From Thermoanaerobaculia bacterium (GTDB taxonomy: Bacteria > Acidobacteriota > Thermoanaerobaculia > Multivoradales > UBA5704): 16,530 nt of DNA. Shown one piece after another: positions 14,309 to 16,530 of the stretch (positions are counted from its first letter, which is position 1; each line of letters opens with the position of its first letter). The notes beneath the pieces are model-generated. The model had not been told where the DNA came from, searched no databases, and saw only the letters and a list, made by a program, of their open reading frames with translations. The stretch spans positions 1-16,530 of the forward strand of contig JASLEW010000899.1 of NCBI GenBank assembly GCA_030150965.1, in the 5' to 3' direction. Made by a program: the position numbers and the translations under genes.

Positions 14309-15406
14309 TCAGCCCTGGCTCTTGCGCTTCAGCTCCTCGTCGATGACCTTGGAGAGGTCGTCGGCCGACACCACGCCGGAGATGAAACGGCCGTTGACGA
14401 ACATGGACGGCGTGCCGTTGACGCCCGCCTTGTTGCCCGCCCGCATGTCGGCCTGCACCGCCGGCGTCTCCTTGCCCGAGTCGAGGCAGGAGTTGAAGGC
14501 GCCGGCGTCGATGCCCGGGATCGCCGCGGCCTTCGCCTTCAGGCCGTCCACCGCGAGCCCCGACTGGTCCTTGAACATCGCGTCGTGCATCGCCCAGAAC
14601 TTGCCCTGCTCGTTGGCGCACAGCGACGCCTCGGCGGCCTTGGCGGCGTTGGGGTGCATGGGCAGCGGGAACTGGCGGAACACCAGCCGCACCTTGTCGC
14701 CGTACTTGCTGACCACCTGCTCCAGGGTGGGGGTGATGCGCGAGCAGAAGGGGCACTGGAAATCGGAGAACTCGACGATCGTGACCGGCGCCGAGACCGG
14801 GCCGCGGGCCGGGAAGCCCGCCGCCGCCACGTCCACGCGCAGCGGCTCGAACAGGTAGTCCACCTTGTACTTCGCCTCCAGCGTCTGCATGTACTTCTCG
14901 CGCGCCTCCTGCTGGCCGGTCTGCTGGAGGTAGGTCTTGATCTGCGGGATCAGGCTCTCCTTGGGGCGCGGCGGCATCTGCGCCTTGTTCTTCTCGTAGA
15001 ACGCCTCGGCATCGGCGTCCGTGACCTCGTTCGGCTTGATCTCGGCCAGGATCTGCTCCTTGGTCACCTTGCGCGCCGCCGCCTCGGCGGCAAGCAGGCG
15101 GTCCTGCACGATCTTCTTGAGCTGCGCCTCGGTGATCTCGTGCCGCCGCTGCTGGTACTCGCGGTCGAGCTGGTCGTACTGATCGGCGGCCTCGCTCTTC
15201 ACCTCGGCCGCGGTGACCGGCTGACCGTTGACGCGGGCGAGCACCGCCGTCGCGTCGTCCTTGCCCATCCCAGCGTTGCCGGCCCTGGCGCCGTTCTTGT
15301 CCTGGGCCGAGCACGCCGGCAGGAAGCTCCCGAGGGCCAGCACCAGGGCCAGCACGCTCGGGATCATCTGCCGCGAGGCGGCCCGCTTCTGATCCACTGC
15401 ATCCAT
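14309..15406 (-). CDS. DsbA-like thioredoxin-fold lipoprotein with a SurA-N-like region
   Basis: Predicted envelope protein of 365 residues. A hydrophobic signal (13-31) ends in LPAC with C32, a plausible lipobox, so it may be lipid-anchored. Residues about 54-185 resemble the N-terminal chaperone part of SurA/PpiC-type proteins: ATAVLARVNGQPVTAAEVK (52-70) and a helical TEAQLKKIVQDRLLAAEAAA (92-111). Residues 200-360 are a DsbA-like thioredoxin fold with VEFSDFQCPFCSRITP (211-226; redox C218, C221) and the cis-proline loop GVNGTPSMFVNGRFISG (328-344; P333). C263 and C307 could form a further disulfide. It probably oxidises or isomerises substrate cysteines held by the chaperone-like region; this is inference. 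The start is ATG at 15406 because AAGGAG lies 8 nt upstream; an upstream ATG at 15454 would put that site inside the gene. An extended -10 promoter candidate precedes it. Confidence 0.9.
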   Translation of the reverse strand: MDAVDQKRAASRQMIPSVLALVLALGSFLPACSAQDKNGARAGNAGMGKDDATAVLARVNGQPVTAAEVKSEAADQYDQLDREYQQRRHEITEAQLKKIVQDRLLAAEAAARKVTKEQILAEIKPNEVTDADAEAFYEKNKAQMPPRPKESLIPQIKTYLQQTGQQEAREKYMQTLEAKYKVDYLFEPLRVDVAAAGFPARGPVSAPVTIVEFSDFQCPFCSRITPTLEQVVSKYGDKVRLVFRQFPLPMHPNAAKAAEASLCANEQGKFWAMHDAMFKDQSGLAVDGLKAKAAAIPGIDAGAFNSCLDSGKETPAVQADMRAGNKAGVNGTPSMFVNGRFISGVVSADDLSKVIDEELKRKSQG

Positions 15407-15478
15407 GTTCGTCACTCCTTTTTCCCTTGAGCTTGAGATGAGGCAATCCTTCACAGCCGCCCGGCGGCGCGGCAGGGC

Positions 15479-15487
15479 ATTTTAGCA
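15479..15487 (-). promoter_or_regulatory. extended -10 promoter candidate for the DsbA-like gene
   Basis: On the minus strand TGC-TAAAAT (15487-15479) matches the extended -10 pattern TGnTATAAT well; a start near 15472 would leave a 66-nt leader. The -35 region (CAAGGC at 17-bp spacing) is poor, as is common with extended -10 promoters. Confidence 0.45.
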
Positions 15488-15572
15488 CACGACCGCCGGC
15501 AGCCTTGCAGGCTCCGATGTCATCCTTATACGAAGGTGCCGGCCGGAGCGTCCAGGGAGCCGGCAGCTGGAT

Positions 15573-15691
15573 GAGGACCCGCCTGCCCGGTTCGGCCCGG
15601 CAGCGCCTTCGGAGCTCAGGCGTGTCGCGCGGCTATCGGATCGCCCCCCCATCCCCCAACCCCTTCCCACACCACGCCCATCTTCATGGCT
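15573..15691 (-). repeat. two-block intergenic repeat, copy B (long spacer)
   Basis: Block 1 is 15573-15596 and block 2 is 15672-15691; they match copy A at 23/24 and 18/20 bases. Here the 75-bp spacer contains a G-tract element (minus strand). Block 2 starts 32 nt past the holB stop, close to the 27 nt seen for copy A after the MMPL gene. The terminator-like pairing of copy A is broken here by one base change. Confidence 0.6.
15644..15668 (-). other. G-quadruplex-type tract
   Basis: On the minus strand four runs of 3, 4, 5 and 7 G are separated by 2-nt loops AA, TT and AT. This is a textbook intramolecular G-quadruplex pattern with very short loops. It would lie in the 3' region of a holB transcript, between the two repeat blocks. 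Folding is not shown. Confidence 0.6.
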
Positions 15692-15722
15692 CGGGTCGGC
15701 CGGGCCGCCGCCGCGCCGGCGC

Positions 15723-16530
15723 TCAGCCGCCGCGCCGTGCTCCCGGCGGCGCCTGCGCGGACGCGCTCGCCGCGAGGTGGCGCGCGACCAGCCCCTCCAG
15801 GATGCGCTCCGCGCCGATGCCGCGCAGGCGCATCGCCGGCCCGGTGAGGAGCGCCTCGGCGAGCGCCAGGCGGACGGCGCGCGGCCCGGACGGCCGTCCC
15901 TGGGCGGCGGGCGAGCCGGCAGGACGGGCGGGCGGCAGCGAGCGAAGCACCGACGCCGCCGCCGCCGCCCACGGGCGGCCGGCGCGGGGATCGTCCCAGG
16001 TGCCGCCGGCCTCGCCCAGCGCTTCGGCGGCGCGCAGAAGATAGAGGGCGGACCCGGTCTCGGCGTAGATGCCGGCGGCGGCGGCGAAGGCGCGGGACGC
16101 CGCGTCGACGCGCTCGTCGTCGAGCGCCGCCGCCGGGCCGAGGAAGACGGCCAGGGAGCGGCTGCGCAGGGTGGGCAGCAGGTCGAGCCGCGCCGGGGCC
16201 AGCAGCAGGAAATGCCGCGGCGCCGAGACGTGCGGCTCCTCCAGGCCCTTGAGCAGGGCGTTGGCGGCCTCGCCGGTGAGGCTCTCGGCGCTGGCGACGA
16301 CGAACACCTGCCCGCGCGCCTCGAAGGGCGACACCTGCGCCGCGCGGATCAGCTGGCGCGTGGCCTCGACCGAGGTCGAGGTCTTGAGGTCGCGTTCCAG
16401 GACCTGGAAATCGGGGTGGAAGGGCGCTTCGTCCTGGCCCGCCGTGGAGCGCCCGGCGCGGCCGGCGCCCGCGGCCCGCCTGGCGCGCTCGGCACCCGGG
16501 GAGCCGGCGGACCGCTCGGCCGGGCCGGTC
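15723..16530 (-). CDS. holB: DNA polymerase III delta' subunit, partial (N-terminus off window)
   Basis: Clamp-loader subunit that, with DnaX and delta, loads the beta sliding clamp on DNA. The frame is open from the window edge to TGA at 15723, giving 268 visible residues; the Walker A region lies outside. A His-Pro-Asp-Phe motif (residues 38-41 of the visible part) is followed by VEATRQLIRAA, GQVFVVASAESLTGEAANAL (73-92), LKGLEEPH and LLPTLRSRS (117-125), the delta'/DnaX AAA+ pattern with the SRC-like sensor loop read as SRS. A Gly/Ala/Arg-rich stretch (about 5-30) precedes the HPDF motif, and the C-terminal collar helices are interrupted by a Pro-rich segment. A GTG at 16334 could be taken for a start, but the conserved frame continues upstream. 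DnaX itself is less likely because the protein ends soon after the collar. Confidence 0.85.
   Translation of the reverse strand, partial: TGPAERSAGSPGAERARRAAGAGRAGRSTAGQDEAPFHPDFQVLERDLKTSTSVEATRQLIRAAQVSPFEARGQVFVVASAESLTGEAANALLKGLEEPHVSAPRHFLLLAPARLDLLPTLRSRSLAVFLGPAAALDDERVDAASRAFAAAAGIYAETGSALYLLRAAEALGEAGGTWDDPRAGRPWAAAAASVLRSLPPARPAGSPAAQGRPSGPRAVRLALAEALLTGPAMRLRGIGAERILEGLVARHLAASASAQAPPGARRGG

Larger units (their letters stand above)
15485..15722. other. intergenic region between holB and the DsbA-like gene
   Basis: Apart from the repeat copy B, the G-tract and the promoter candidate listed separately, I see no gene here. A 23-codon frame (MKMGVVWEGVGGWGGDPIAA, then RHA; minus strand, 15687-15616) begins in block 2 of the repeat but has no ribosome-binding site. 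Confidence 0.4.

Noticed and set aside
15616..15687. 23-codon ORF starting MKMGVV in repeat copy B, resembling a 20-codon MKVGV frame in copy A (7754-7692)
   Set aside because: Only the first codons agree; the second block is in a different frame in the two copies and neither has a ribosome-binding site, so the repeat is unlikely to be coding.

Overview
This is a very GC-rich stretch (by eye about 70% or more) of a bacterial chromosome, mostly housekeeping genes on the minus strand. The organism looks like a Gram-negative-type (diderm) bacterium: it has a signal-peptide lytic transglycosylase, a DsbA-like lipoprotein and an MMPL/RND exporter. GC content, the gene order ffh / rpsP-khpA-rimM-trmD-rplS-rnhB and the many Ala/Pro/Arg-rich protein tails fit an uncultured Acidobacteriota-like or similar high-GC lineage. 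That placement is inference; there is no rRNA or marker phylogeny here.

Left part (1-4153, minus strand): a ribosome/tRNA-modification operon running rpsP, khpA, rimM, trmD, rplS, rnhB and a TPR protein cut by the window edge. The genes overlap or nearly touch (rpsP/khpA 8 nt, khpA/rimM about 26 nt, rimM/trmD 19 nt, rnhB/TPR TGATG). The exception is a 139-nt gap before rplS, which holds short repeats and a possible 24-codon leader ORF whose stop overlaps the rplS start. A good sigma70-like promoter lies upstream of rpsP.

Middle (4054-7784): a small secreted peptide gene with 8 cysteines and a near-perfect Shine-Dalgarno sits on the plus strand between rpsP and ffh, followed by a terminator-like hairpin. 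ffh (minus) is divergent from a plus-strand membrane-anchored metallophosphoesterase. That enzyme carries a large insert resembling a concanavalin-type jelly roll and lacks the normal GNHD motif.

Right part (7785-16530, minus strand): lytic transglycosylase, then pgsA, then an MMPL exporter (GTGA overlap), which looks like an envelope cluster. Upstream of it are a group II PLP-dependent decarboxylase followed by a PduO-type cobalamin adenosyltransferase, a SurA-N/DsbA-like lipoprotein, and a partial DNA polymerase III delta' gene (holB) at the edge. The intergenic DNA holds a two-block repeat in two copies (downstream of the MMPL gene and of holB), a G-quadruplex-type tract, and a 16-bp repeat pair around the transglycosylase gene.

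I saw no tRNA, rRNA, CRISPR array, transposase or phage gene. The least ordinary items are the cysteine-rich peptide, the metallophosphoesterase with its inserted domain, and the two-block intergenic repeat.
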